The position numbers were made by a program, and so were the translations under genes. 64,000 nt of DNA, from contig NZ_JAATEO010000021.1 of assembly GCF_012034245.1 (NCBI RefSeq), positions 1 to 64,000 of the forward strand, read 5' to 3'. Position 1 is the stretch's first letter. Each line of letters starts with the position of its first letter. Positions 16,012 through 23,975 of this stretch are shown here, one piece after another. This DNA comes from Micromonospora thermarum. Its GTDB lineage: Bacteria > Actinomycetota > Actinomycetes > Mycobacteriales > Micromonosporaceae. The notes below the pieces were generated by a model. The model did no database searches. It saw only the letters and a list, made by a program, of their open reading frames with translations, and was not told the DNA's origin.

Positions 16012-17139
16012 ATGTCGATGCGCTGGCGGGACGCCATGGACCGGGCGCTCTACGGCCCGGGCGGCTTCTTCGTCTCCGGCCCCGGACCGGCCGACCACTT
16101 CCGTACCAGCGTGCACGCCTCGCCGGCGTTCGCCTCAGCCCTGCTCCGCCTGATCCACCAGGTCGACGCAGCCCTCGACCATCCCCCGGCGTTCTCCGTC
16201 GTCGACGTCGGGGCGGGGCGCGGTGAACTCGTGCGTTCCCTCGCCGCGCTGGTCACGGCCGCCGCCCGCCCGTTGCCCTCGTCGCCGGGGTCCGCCGGTC
16301 CGTCGGCCGCCGCGCCGGTGCCGCTGGCCCAGCGGGTACGGTTCACCGCCGTCGAACTCGCCCCGCGCCCCGAGGACCTGCCCGAGCAGATCACCTGGGT
16401 GGCCGAGATCCCCTCCGGCATCACCGGCGTGCTCCTCGCCACCGAGTGGCTCGACAACGTCCCCCTGGACCAGGCAGTTCATGTCGAGGATGCCTGGCGC
16501 TACCTCCTGGTGGACCCGGCCTCCGGCGAGGAGACCATCGGCGACCCGGTCAGCTCCGCGGATGCCGAGTGGCTGACCACTTGGTGGCCGGTCCCCGCCA
16601 ACAGGCCGTCGATCAAGAAGTTTTCGGCTTCGGACGGTCTTGGCGTTGACGAAAAGCTCTTGATCGACGAGGTGGGTGGCCGGGCGGAAGTCGGGCGGAG
16701 TCGGGATGAGGCCTGGGCGGACGCTCTGCGACACGTCGACCGGGGACTGGCCGTGGCCGTGGACTACGGGCACCTGCGGGCGGAGCGGCCACTTGACGGG
16801 TCGTTGGCCGGGTATCGGGGTGGGCGGCAGGTTCGTCCGGTGCCGGACGGGTCGTGTGATGTCACCGCGCACGTCGCCATGGACTCGGTCGCCTCCGCCG
16901 GTGAGCGGGTCGCGCGGTGTGCGTACTCCCTGGTGTCGCAGCGGGAGGCGCTGCGGGCGCTCGGGGCCGACGGCGGGCGACCGCCGCTGAGCCGGGCCGC
17001 CGGCGACCCGGCGGGGTACGTGCGGGCGCTGGTCGCCGCGTCGGCGGTGGCGGAGCTAACCGACCCGGCCGGCCTCGGTGGACACTGGTGGCTGCTCCAA
17101 CCGGTCGGCGTCGCCCTCGACCCGCTCGTGGCACGATGA
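16012..17139 (+). CDS. MidA/NDUFAF7-type SAM-dependent methyltransferase
   Basis: A 375-aa protein of the DUF185/MidA (Methyltransf_28) family. The N-terminus reads RWRDAMDRALYGPGGFF, followed by the SAM-binding motif VVDVGAGRGELVRSL (about 63-77), EWLDNVPLD, and the C-terminal VAVDYGHLR strand. In mitochondria the homologue NDUFAF7 methylates an arginine of complex I subunit NDUFS2; the next gene here encodes an NDUFS2/NuoD homologue and overlaps by 4 bp. Between WWPVPANR and GGRAEVGRSRDEAW the frame carries an inserted 63-bp palindromic repeat of lower GC. AGGA lies 7 nt before the ATG. Function as an arginine methyltransferase is inferred from the family and neighbour. Confidence 0.88.
   Translation: MSMRWRDAMDRALYGPGGFFVSGPGPADHFRTSVHASPAFASALLRLIHQVDAALDHPPAFSVVDVGAGRGELVRSLAALVTAAARPLPSSPGSAGPSAAAPVPLAQRVRFTAVELAPRPEDLPEQITWVAEIPSGITGVLLATEWLDNVPLDQAVHVEDAWRYLLVDPASGEETIGDPVSSADAEWLTTWWPVPANRPSIKKFSASDGLGVDEKLLIDEVGGRAEVGRSRDEAWADALRHVDRGLAVAVDYGHLRAERPLDGSLAGYRGGRQVRPVPDGSCDVTAHVAMDSVASAGERVARCAYSLVSQREALRALGADGGRPPLSRAAGDPAGYVRALVAASAVAELTDPAGLGGHWWLLQPVGVALDPLVAR
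16607..16669. repeat. Palindromic repeat inside the midA reading frame
   Basis: The arms are 20 bp each: the left starts CGTCGATCAAGAAG and the right ends CTTGATCGACG. They match at 18 of 20 positions and are separated by 23 bp. The element is 63 bp, exactly 21 codons, so it keeps the frame and adds a Lys/Ser/Asp-containing segment to the protein. Local GC is well below that of the flanks. GATCAAGA-type palindromes are dispersed in Micromonospora genomes as I recall. It looks like a mobile or miniature repeat tolerated within a protein loop. Confidence 0.65.
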
Positions 17140-18302
17140 CGGGCATGACCACGGACGCCGACCTCCGCGAACTGACCGTCGGCACCGGCGCCGGCGGGGA
17201 GCAACTCGGTGCCGACATGGTGCTCAACATCGGCCCGCAGCACCCGTCCACGCACGGCGTGCTCCGGCTGCGGCTGGTGCTCGACGGCGAGCGGGTGGTG
17301 AGCGCCGAGCCGATCGTCGGGTACATGCACCGGGGCGCGGAGAAGCTGTTCGAGGTCCGCGACTACCGGCAGATCATCGTGCTGGCGAACCGGCACGACT
17401 GGCTGTCGGCCTTCGCCAACGAGCTCGGTGTGGTGCTCGCCGTGGAACGGCTGATGGGCATGGAGGTGCCGGAGCGGGCCACCTGGCTGCGGATGGCGCT
17501 CGCCGAGCTGAACCGCGTGCTCAACCACCTGATGTTCCTCGGCTCGTACCCGCTGGAGATCGGCGCGATCACGCCGATGTTCTACGCGTTCCGTGAGCGG
17601 GAGACCCTCCAGGCGGTGATGGAGGAGGCGTCCGGCGGGCGGATCCACTACATGTACAACCGGGTCGGCGGGCTCAAGGAGGAGGTGCCGGCCGGCTGGA
17701 CCGGCCGGGCCCGGGCGGCCATCGGCGAGGTACGGCGGCGGATGCCGGACCTGGACAACCTGATCCGGCGCAACGAGATCTTCCTGGCCCGCACCGTCGG
17801 CGTGGGGGTGCTGTCCGCGGCGGACGCCGCCGCGTTCGGCGCGTCCGGGCCGGTCGCCCGGGCCTCCGGGCTCGACCTGGACCTGCGCCGCGACGAGCCG
17901 TACCTGGCGTACGACCAGCTCGACGTGCCGGTGGTGACCCGCACGGCCGGGGACTGCCACGCCCGCTTCGAGATCCTGCTCGACCAGGTGTACGCGTCAC
18001 TCGACCTCGCCGAGCAGTGCCTGGACCGGGTGGACCGGCTCGCCGGCCCGGTGAACACGCGGCTGCCGAAGGTGCTCAAGGCGCCCGAGGGGCACACCTA
18101 CGCCTGGACCGAGAATCCGCTCGGCATCAACGGCTACTACCTGGTGTCCCGGGGCGAGAAGACGCCGTGGCGGCTCAAGCTGCGCACCGCGTCGTACGCC
18201 AACGTGCAGGCGCTGGCCACGCTGCTGCCCGGCTGCCTGGTCCCGGACCTCATCGCGATCCTCGGCTCGATGTTCTTCGTGGTCGGCGACATCGACAAGT
18301 AG
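17136..18302 (+). CDS. Orphan NADH-quinone oxidoreductase subunit D-like protein
   Basis: A 388-aa homologue of NuoD/NDUFS2, the quinone-site 49-kDa subunit of complex I. It opens with NIGPQHPSTHGVLRL, then VGYMHRGAEKLFE (Arg66 in HRG), NRHDWLSAFANE and MALAELNRVLNHL, and ends on the conserved SMFFVVGDIDK. No other nuo gene is in the window, so it is a paralogue outside the main operon (a nuoD2-type gene). Its ATG overlaps the stop of the methyltransferase gene as ATGA; a second ATG at 17145 is possible. The HRG arginine corresponds to the residue methylated by NDUFAF7 in mammals. It may serve a variant complex I or a hydrogenase-like membrane complex. Confidence 0.88.
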   Translation: MTGMTTDADLRELTVGTGAGGEQLGADMVLNIGPQHPSTHGVLRLRLVLDGERVVSAEPIVGYMHRGAEKLFEVRDYRQIIVLANRHDWLSAFANELGVVLAVERLMGMEVPERATWLRMALAELNRVLNHLMFLGSYPLEIGAITPMFYAFRERETLQAVMEEASGGRIHYMYNRVGGLKEEVPAGWTGRARAAIGEVRRRMPDLDNLIRRNEIFLARTVGVGVLSAADAAAFGASGPVARASGLDLDLRRDEPYLAYDQLDVPVVTRTAGDCHARFEILLDQVYASLDLAEQCLDRVDRLAGPVNTRLPKVLKAPEGHTYAWTENPLGINGYYLVSRGEKTPWRLKLRTASYANVQALATLLPGCLVPDLIAILGSMFFVVGDIDK

Positions 18303-18317
18303 GCGGGGCGGCCCGCC
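18302..18317. terminator. Bidirectional hairpin between convergent genes
   Basis: GGCGGG-GCGG-CCCGCC forms a perfect 6-bp stem with a 4-base loop in the 19-bp gap between the stop of the nuoD-like gene and the stop of the repeat-rich protein gene. It could end transcription from both sides. Confidence 0.45.
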
Positions 18318-18321
18318 GGGG

Positions 18322-20013
18322 TCAGCGCCAGCGGTCGGTCGAGCGGGGGCCACCGGCACGGGGGGCGTCGTCCCGGGGCGGGTAGCCGTAGCGGCCGGGC
18401 TCGGGCGCCCGTTCGGGTTCCGGCTGCCGCTGCCGGGGAACCCGCCACTCGTCCGGCACCGGCACTCCACCGGCCGGCAGCGCCGCCCGGTCCTCCGGCT
18501 CGGCCCACGCGCCCCGCCACGCGTCCGCGCGGTCCCGCCCCGGCTCGTCCCGGCGGACCGACGCCCACCGGTCCGCCACCCGGAACTCGGTGCCCGTCTG
18601 GTCGGCGAGCACCTCGGCCCGCCGCTCGCCCATCCGCATCTCGCGACCCCGGTCGTCCTCGCGGACGGCCGCCCACCGGTCCCCGGCGCGGAGCTGCGAC
18701 CAGTACTCGCCGTCCTCGCCATCACCGTCCGGCTCGCTCGACCGCCCCCGGCCGTACGCCTCGGCGGACGTGTCCCAGGACTGCTCACCGCCCCAGCCGC
18801 GGTCGTCGCGCTGCTCCGACCAGCCGCGATCGTCCCATTGCTGCCCGGCTCGGGCGGGCTCGTCGCGCTCGCCCCACCCGCGGTCGTCGCGCCGGTTGCG
18901 CTCGTCGCGGCCCGACCACGACCGGTCGTCGGTGTCCGGTTGACCGGACCAGGAACGGTCCTCGCCGTCCCCGGTCCACGGCCGCTCCTCCGGGCCGGGC
19001 GACCAGCGGCCGGCGTACCCGCCGTACCGGGTGCCGGTCTCGCCGAGCACCGGGCCGCCACCGTCCACGATGGTGTGCCGGGTCGTGACGTGCACGGTCT
19101 CGGTGTGCCGCACCACTCCCATCGGCCGGTGACCGGGTTGGGCGTCGTCCGCCGGCCAGGGGCCGTAGCCCGCCCGCTCGGCGCCGTAGCCGGTGCCCGA
19201 GCGCTCACCGCCGTAGGTGCCGCCGGAACGCTCCCCGCCGTACGTGCCGCCCGGGGCATGGTCGCCGCCGCCGTAGGTGCCGCCCGAGGAACGGTCAGCG
19301 CCGCCGTAGATGCCGCCCGAGGAGCGGTCGCCGCCGCCGTAGGTGCCGCCCGAGGAACGGTCGCCGCCGCCGTAGGTGCCGCCGGCGGAGCGGTCGCCAC
19401 CCCCGTAGACGCCCGGCGCAGGGCGGTCACCGCCGTACACGCCGGCCGAGCCGGTGGCCGGTCGGTCACCGCCGTAGACACCCGCCGAGCCGGTCGCCAG
19501 GCGGTCGTTCGGGTGCGGGTCGGCGCGCCAGGCCGTGCCCTCGTCATCGCCCTCCGAGCCACCCCAGCGGGGATCCTCGGCCGGCTCGTCGGCGGCGCCC
19601 ACCCGGGCGCGGCCCGCGCTACCCACGTCGGCCGGCCCGGCGAGGGCCGCGGTGCCGGCGTCGAGACGCCGGCGCAGGGCCCCGACCGCCTCCTGGGCCC
19701 GGTGAGCCTGGTCGAGGGCCTGGTTGCCGCGCTGGGCGGTGGCCACGATCTCCCCGCGCAACTCCCGCCGAAGCTCCTCGATCTCCTCGCGCAGTTCCTC
19801 GCTCGCCGTGCCGCCGTCGGCCCGCAACGCGATCGACAACCCGATCAGCACCACGGCCAGGATCGCAAGGACGGCTGCGAAGCGTAGCGGGCCGTTACCG
19901 TCCGCGACGAGAAGGATCAGCGCCGCGACCGGCGCAAGGGCCACGCCGACCCAGAAAAGCACCGTCAGCAGGGACGGATTACGGGTGTCGGTGGTGTCGG
20001 CCGGGGCGGGCAT
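18322..20013 (-). CDS. Repeat-rich membrane protein of unknown function
   Basis: A 563-aa protein that I do not recognise as a named family. Two transmembrane helices lie at about residues 13-31 and 37-55, followed by a strongly predicted coiled coil (ELREEIEELRRELRGE to about residue 115). A linker leads to about ten tandem 8-13-residue repeats around GGTYGGGDRSS (about 170-275). The last 280 residues are charged, Trp-rich and low complexity (repeated DDRGW and DRSWSG units). The longer frame starts at a GTG at 20043 without a ribosome-binding site; the ATG at 20013 has GGTAGG about 10 nt upstream and was chosen. The composition suggests a cytosolic disordered scaffold attached to the membrane, perhaps at septa or polar complexes (inference). 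Confidence 0.7.
   Translation of the reverse strand: MPAPADTTDTRNPSLLTVLFWVGVALAPVAALILLVADGNGPLRFAAVLAILAVVLIGLSIALRADGGTASEELREEIEELRRELRGEIVATAQRGNQALDQAHRAQEAVGALRRRLDAGTAALAGPADVGSAGRARVGAADEPAEDPRWGGSEGDDEGTAWRADPHPNDRLATGSAGVYGGDRPATGSAGVYGGDRPAPGVYGGGDRSAGGTYGGGDRSSGGTYGGGDRSSGGIYGGADRSSGGTYGGGDHAPGGTYGGERSGGTYGGERSGTGYGAERAGYGPWPADDAQPGHRPMGVVRHTETVHVTTRHTIVDGGGPVLGETGTRYGGYAGRWSPGPEERPWTGDGEDRSWSGQPDTDDRSWSGRDERNRRDDRGWGERDEPARAGQQWDDRGWSEQRDDRGWGGEQSWDTSAEAYGRGRSSEPDGDGEDGEYWSQLRAGDRWAAVREDDRGREMRMGERRAEVLADQTGTEFRVADRWASVRRDEPGRDRADAWRGAWAEPEDRAALPAGGVPVPDEWRVPRQRQPEPERAPEPGRYGYPPRDDAPRAGGPRSTDRWR
19186..19499. repeat. Coding tandem repeats (about 33-bp units)
   Basis: Direct tandem repeats within the preceding gene. 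On the plus strand the unit is close to CGCCGTAGGTGCCGCCCGAG plus a variable part holding GAACGGTC, encoding GGTYGGGDRSS in reverse. About ten copies vary from 24 to 39 bp. Copies near the middle are nearly identical, showing recent expansion, while the edges are degenerate. Copy number is likely to vary between strains. Confidence 0.75.
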
Positions 20014-20168
20014 GGCTGTGCAGCCTACCGAGAGTTGCGTCACCTGGGAACGGTCGAAAGCGCCGTCCGACCTGGTTACTCAAGAGTAGTTTTCGCAGGT
20101 GACATGGGCCGGCCGCCGGTGCCCCAGGGCGACCGGTTGCCGGCCCACGTCGTGCCGCCGCTGGACGG

Positions 20169-21173
20169 TCAGCCGGCGGCGAGCGCCCCGTCGGAGGAGA
20201 AGACGAGACCGACGCTGGCGGCGCCCGTCTTCAGCGCGTTCTTCGTCTGGGGACCACCCGCGTCGAGGGAGCTGAACGACCCGGCCTTGAAGTTGTAGAC
20301 CTCGATCAGCCCGGCCTGGCACTTCGGCCGCTGCGGGCACTCCGGCGGGCCGGCCAGCACCGTGGCCTGCCCGGAGCACTTCTCGGCCAGCTCGGAGAGG
20401 GTGCGCACCCCGTACTTGTCGGCGAAGGCACCGGTGACCGCGAACGCGTTCTGGTCCTGCGCGGCGGACGGCGTGCCGAACACCAGCCCGGCCTTGTCGC
20501 CGGCGGCCTTCAACGCGGTGACGGTCTTCTCCAGCTCCGGCGAGGAGACCGGCTGGGCGTCCTTCCCGTTGGCCTTGGTGTTGAGGAACTCCGCCATGGT
20601 GGCCGCGTACTCCGGAACGACCTGGATCTCGCCCTTCTCCAGGGCCGGCTCGTACAGCTCGCGGCTGCCGATCTGCTGCACCGTCACCTGGTATCCGGCC
20701 GCCGTCAGCGCGATCTTGTAGAGCTCGGCGAGGGTCTGGCTCTCGCTGAAGTTCGCGGCACCGACCACGATCCGGCCACCGCTGCCCTTCGCGATGCCGG
20801 CGGTCAGGTCGTTGGCGGTGGCGAACTCGCTCGCGGCGACCGCCGGCGTCTTGCGGTCGATGTCGACGGTCTTGTTGAGCTGGATCAGCTTCGGCGTGTC
20901 CAGCGCCGCGGAGACCTTGTCGAGCGCGGCGATGAGCTGCGGCGTCGCGACGTCGGCGTTGACCGCGGGGATGACGTTGTCGGTGTTCTGCAGCTTCTTG
21001 TCGTCCTCCAGGACGACGAGCTGGTCACCGGCGACCGGGGCGCAGCCGGCCCCGGACGCGGCCTGCTCCGGCGCCTCGGTGCCGGACGAGCCGGCATCGC
21101 CGCAACCGGTCAGCAGCCCGGCCGCGGTGAGAGCGCCGACCGCTCCGATCGCCAGGCGTGTGCGTGCGCGCAT
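20169..21173 (-). CDS. Osmoprotectant ABC transporter substrate-binding lipoprotein, circularly permuted
   Basis: A 334-aa lipoprotein (signal MRARTRLAIGAVGALTAAG, lipobox LLTG-C) of the OpuAC/ProX glycine betaine-choline binding class. The order of segments is unusual. Residues about 40-115 (LVVLEDDKKLQNTDNVIPAV to LNKTVDIDRKTPAVAA) match the C-terminal block of ordinary OpuCC-like proteins. The normal N-lobe (IVVGAANFSESQTLAELY) follows, and the protein ends at VGLVFSSDGALAAG, the point after which that block normally comes. GGAAGG lies 9 nt before the ATG at 21173; a longer frame to 21266 lacks a ribosome-binding site and would bury the signal. It is downstream of two permease genes on the same strand. 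Confidence 0.88.
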   Translation of the reverse strand: MRARTRLAIGAVGALTAAGLLTGCGDAGSSGTEAPEQAASGAGCAPVAGDQLVVLEDDKKLQNTDNVIPAVNADVATPQLIAALDKVSAALDTPKLIQLNKTVDIDRKTPAVAASEFATANDLTAGIAKGSGGRIVVGAANFSESQTLAELYKIALTAAGYQVTVQQIGSRELYEPALEKGEIQVVPEYAATMAEFLNTKANGKDAQPVSSPELEKTVTALKAAGDKAGLVFGTPSAAQDQNAFAVTGAFADKYGVRTLSELAEKCSGQATVLAGPPECPQRPKCQAGLIEVYNFKAGSFSSLDAGGPQTKNALKTGAASVGLVFSSDGALAAG

Positions 21174-21369
21174 GTGTGCCCGCCTTCCGTGTCCCGGCGC
21201 GACCCCTTCGGGCCGGCCGCGTGTCCGACGGGCGATCCCGAGCCGCCCGCGCGTTCCACCCAACATCCTCCACGCAGGTCCGACAAACTTCGGCCGGGCT
21301 TTGTCACCCGATCGTCACCCGCCGATCATCCGCCGGGATTCGAGGCGCGACGCCGGCCGCTCCGGGCCG

Positions 21370-22092
21370 TCAGGCGCCGGCGACCGCGTCGGCCGCACGG
21401 CGGCTCGCGCGGCGCCGGCCGGTGCGCAGCGGGCGCGGGGTGACGAGCCGCTCGACCAGGGCCAGGAGCAGCTCGACCAGCACGGCGAGCCCCGCCACGA
21501 GCAGGCCGCCGGCGAGGATCTGCCCACCACCGACGGCGATGTCCAGGCCGAACCCCGCGCGGATGATCTGCCCCAGGCCGCCGCCGTTGACGAAGGAGGC
21601 CAGCGCCGCGGTCGCCACCACCTGCACAGCCCCGGTCCGGAAGCCGGCGGCCAGGTACGGCACCGCGAGCGGCAGTTCGACCCGGCGCAGCAGCTGCCAA
21701 CCGGAGAAGCCCATCCCGCGCGCCGCGTCCCGGGCCTCCGGGTCGGCCTGGCGCACCCCGGTGTACGCGTTGGCCAGCAGCGGCGGCACCGCGAAGACGG
21801 CCAGCGCCACCACCACCGCCGGCCGGCCGAAACCGAGGAAGGTGAGCGGGAGGATGGTGAGCAGGGCCAGCGTCGGGACGGCGAGCGTGAGGTTGGCCAC
21901 CAGCACCACCAGCCCGCCGCCCCGCCCGGTGTGCCCGAGCCAGAGCCCGATCGGCCACGCGACCAGGCAGCCCAGGGCCACCGCCGCCGCCGACATCGAC
22001 AGGTGCTCGCCCAGGCGGTCCAGGATGCCGCCCGGGTTGGTCCAGTTCAGCGGGTCGTTGAGCCAGACCACCGCCGCCTCGATCGGGCTCAC
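21370..22092 (-). CDS. Osmoprotectant ABC transporter permease
   Basis: A 240-aa inner-membrane permease of the OpuBB/ProW type (BPD_transp_1). It has about six transmembrane helices and the EAA loop ARDAARGMGFSGWQLLRRVELPLA (about residues 120-143), the contact for the ATPase. GGGAGG lies 9 nt before the GTG at 22092 and only 3 nt before an in-frame GTG at 22098, so 22092 was chosen. A tail of about 25 Arg-rich residues follows the last helix. With the second permease (22175) it forms the heterodimeric channel; the binding-protein gene follows after 196 bp. Confidence 0.9.
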   Translation of the reverse strand: MSPIEAAVVWLNDPLNWTNPGGILDRLGEHLSMSAAAVALGCLVAWPIGLWLGHTGRGGGLVVLVANLTLAVPTLALLTILPLTFLGFGRPAVVVALAVFAVPPLLANAYTGVRQADPEARDAARGMGFSGWQLLRRVELPLAVPYLAAGFRTGAVQVVATAALASFVNGGGLGQIIRAGFGLDIAVGGGQILAGGLLVAGLAVLVELLLALVERLVTPRPLRTGRRRASRRAADAVAGA

Positions 22093-22174
22093 CGCCACCG
22101 TCCTCCCGTACCCCCGTAGGTGTTCCGCCGGGACGCGCCGTCAGCGGCCGCCCGGACCGTCGGCACCGCGGCGC

Positions 22175-22864
22175 TCACGTCGGGCTCCGGCGGCGCAGCC
22201 ACGGGGTGAGCAGGCGGCCCACACCGGCGAGCAGCAGGTCCAGTACGAGGGCGAGCAGGACGCAGAGCAGCGTCCCGGTCATGATCTGGGCCTTGTAGAA
22301 GTTGTTCTGGAAGCCGCCGAAGATGAGCTGGCCGAGACCACCCCGCCCGACCACCACACCGACGGTCACCAGCGCCACCGTGGACACCGTCGCCAGCCGC
22401 AGCCCGGTCAGGATGCCGGGCAGGGCGAGCGGCAGCTCGATCCGGAACAGCCGCCCCCAGCGGCCGTACCCCATCCCCTCCGCCGCCTCCCGCACCTCGG
22501 GAGGCACCTGCGTGAGCCCGGCCAGGGCGTTGCGCACGATCACCAGCAGGGCGTAGAGCGCCACCACGCTGAGCACGGTCACCGCGCCGATGCCCAGGTA
22601 CGGCGCGAGGAACGCGAACAACGCCAGCGACGGGACCGTGTAGAGGATGCCGGTGACCGCCAGGATGGGGCCCGCCAGCGGGCGGAACCAGTACGCCGCC
22701 ACCGCCAGGGGCAGCGCCACCAGCACGGCGACGAGCACCGCCCGCGCGGTCAACGAGGTGTGGTCACGCAGCGCGGCGAGGATCGTGTCAGAGTTGTCCC
22801 GCACGTACTGCCAGGAGAACCACGGGTTACCCGGGTCGGCCCGGTAGCTCAGGCGGAAGGACAT
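22175..22864 (-). CDS. Osmoprotectant ABC transporter permease
   Basis: A 229-aa BPD_transp_1 permease, the partner of the one at 21370. The N-terminus includes a periplasmic WFSWQYVRDN segment. About six helices follow, with the EAA loop VREAAEGMGYGRWGRLFRIELPLALPG near 135-160. Its ATG lies 2 bp from the GTG of the divergent ATPase gene, so both promoters must lie inside the neighbouring coding sequences or be leaderless. No clear Shine-Dalgarno motif precedes this ATG. Choline, glycine betaine and related solutes are the usual substrates. Confidence 0.9.
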   Translation of the reverse strand: MSFRLSYRADPGNPWFSWQYVRDNSDTILAALRDHTSLTARAVLVAVLVALPLAVAAYWFRPLAGPILAVTGILYTVPSLALFAFLAPYLGIGAVTVLSVVALYALLVIVRNALAGLTQVPPEVREAAEGMGYGRWGRLFRIELPLALPGILTGLRLATVSTVALVTVGVVVGRGGLGQLIFGGFQNNFYKAQIMTGTLLCVLLALVLDLLLAGVGRLLTPWLRRRSPT

Positions 22865-22866
22865 GT

Positions 22867-23865
22867 GTGGACGTTACCCCGGAGGGGACCGCCGACGACG
22901 GGGCGCGGGCGGCGTCGATCACGCTCGACGCGATCAGCAAACGCTACCCGGACGGCACCGAGGCGGTCCGGGAGCTGACCCTGGACGTCGCCGCCGGTGA
23001 GCTGGTGGTCCTGATCGGCCCGTCGGGCTGCGGCAAGTCGACGGTGCTCCGGATGGTCAACCGGCTCATCGAGCCGACCGGCGGCCGGATCCTGCTCGGT
23101 GGGGAGGACGTGACGCGCGTCGACCCGGTGCGGCTGCGCCGCCGGATCGGGTACGTCATCCAGAACGTCGGCCTCTTCCCCCACCAGACCGTGAGCGCGA
23201 ACGTCGCCACCGTGCCCCAACTGCTCGGCTGGCCCCGGGAACGCCGTCGCGAACGGGTCGCGGAGCTGCTCGAACTGGTCGGGCTGGACCCGGCGCAGTT
23301 CGGCCGCCGCTACCCGCACGAGCTGTCCGGCGGGCAGCGGCAGCGGGTGGGCGTGGCCCGGGCGCTCGCCGCCGACCCGGTGGTGCTGCTCATGGACGAG
23401 CCGTTCTCGGCGGTCGACCCGATCGTCCGGACCCGGTTGCAGGAGGAGTTCCTGCGGTTGCAGGCCGAGGTCCGCAAGACCATCGTGCTGGTGACCCACG
23501 ACCTCGACGAGGCCGTCCGGCTGGGTGACCGGATCGCGGTGCTCTCGCAGGGCGGCCGGCTGGAGCAGTACGACACACCCGCCGCCGTCCTGGGTTCGCC
23601 GGCCACGCCGTTCGTCCGCGAGTTCGTCGGCGCCGACCGGGGCATCCGCCGACTCGCCGTCACCCCGGTCACCCGGGAGGCGGTCGAGCCGCTGCCCGCG
23701 GGATCGGACGGGCTGCCCACGGTCCCGCTCGGCGGATCGGCGTACGACGCGCTGGGCGTCCTGCTGACCTCCGCCGCCGACCGCGTGGTGGTGACCGAGG
23801 ACGACCGGCCGGTCGGTGTGCTCACCCGGGCGCGGCTGCTCGACCTGGGCCGCCCGGCGACCTGA
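22867..23865 (+). CDS. Osmoprotectant ABC transporter ATP-binding protein
   Basis: A 332-aa ATPase of the OpuCA/ProV class that powers the adjoining permeases. Walker A is GPSGCGKST (about 56-64), the Q-loop VIQNVGLFPHQ, the signature LSGGQRQRVGVARAL, Walker B VVLLMDEPFSAVDP and the switch His VTHDLDEAV. The last 75 residues (from about 255) look like a single degenerate CBS-like module ending in RPVGVLTRARLLDL; in OpuA-type systems CBS domains sense ionic strength. It is transcribed away from the permeases, which is unusual. GGAAGGA lies about 4 nt before the GTG. Confidence 0.92.
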   Translation: MDVTPEGTADDGARAASITLDAISKRYPDGTEAVRELTLDVAAGELVVLIGPSGCGKSTVLRMVNRLIEPTGGRILLGGEDVTRVDPVRLRRRIGYVIQNVGLFPHQTVSANVATVPQLLGWPRERRRERVAELLELVGLDPAQFGRRYPHELSGGQRQRVGVARALAADPVVLLMDEPFSAVDPIVRTRLQEEFLRLQAEVRKTIVLVTHDLDEAVRLGDRIAVLSQGGRLEQYDTPAAVLGSPATPFVREFVGADRGIRRLAVTPVTREAVEPLPAGSDGLPTVPLGGSAYDALGVLLTSAADRVVVTEDDRPVGVLTRARLLDLGRPAT

Positions 23866-23975
23866 CGGCAGCCGGGCTGCTTGCGGCCGCCGTCATGCGG
23901 CCGCTGGTGCCGTCACCGGGTTCCCGCGGCCGTCCGGCGGCCGTCGCCTCGCGCAGCCGTCGGTCGGCGGCGACG

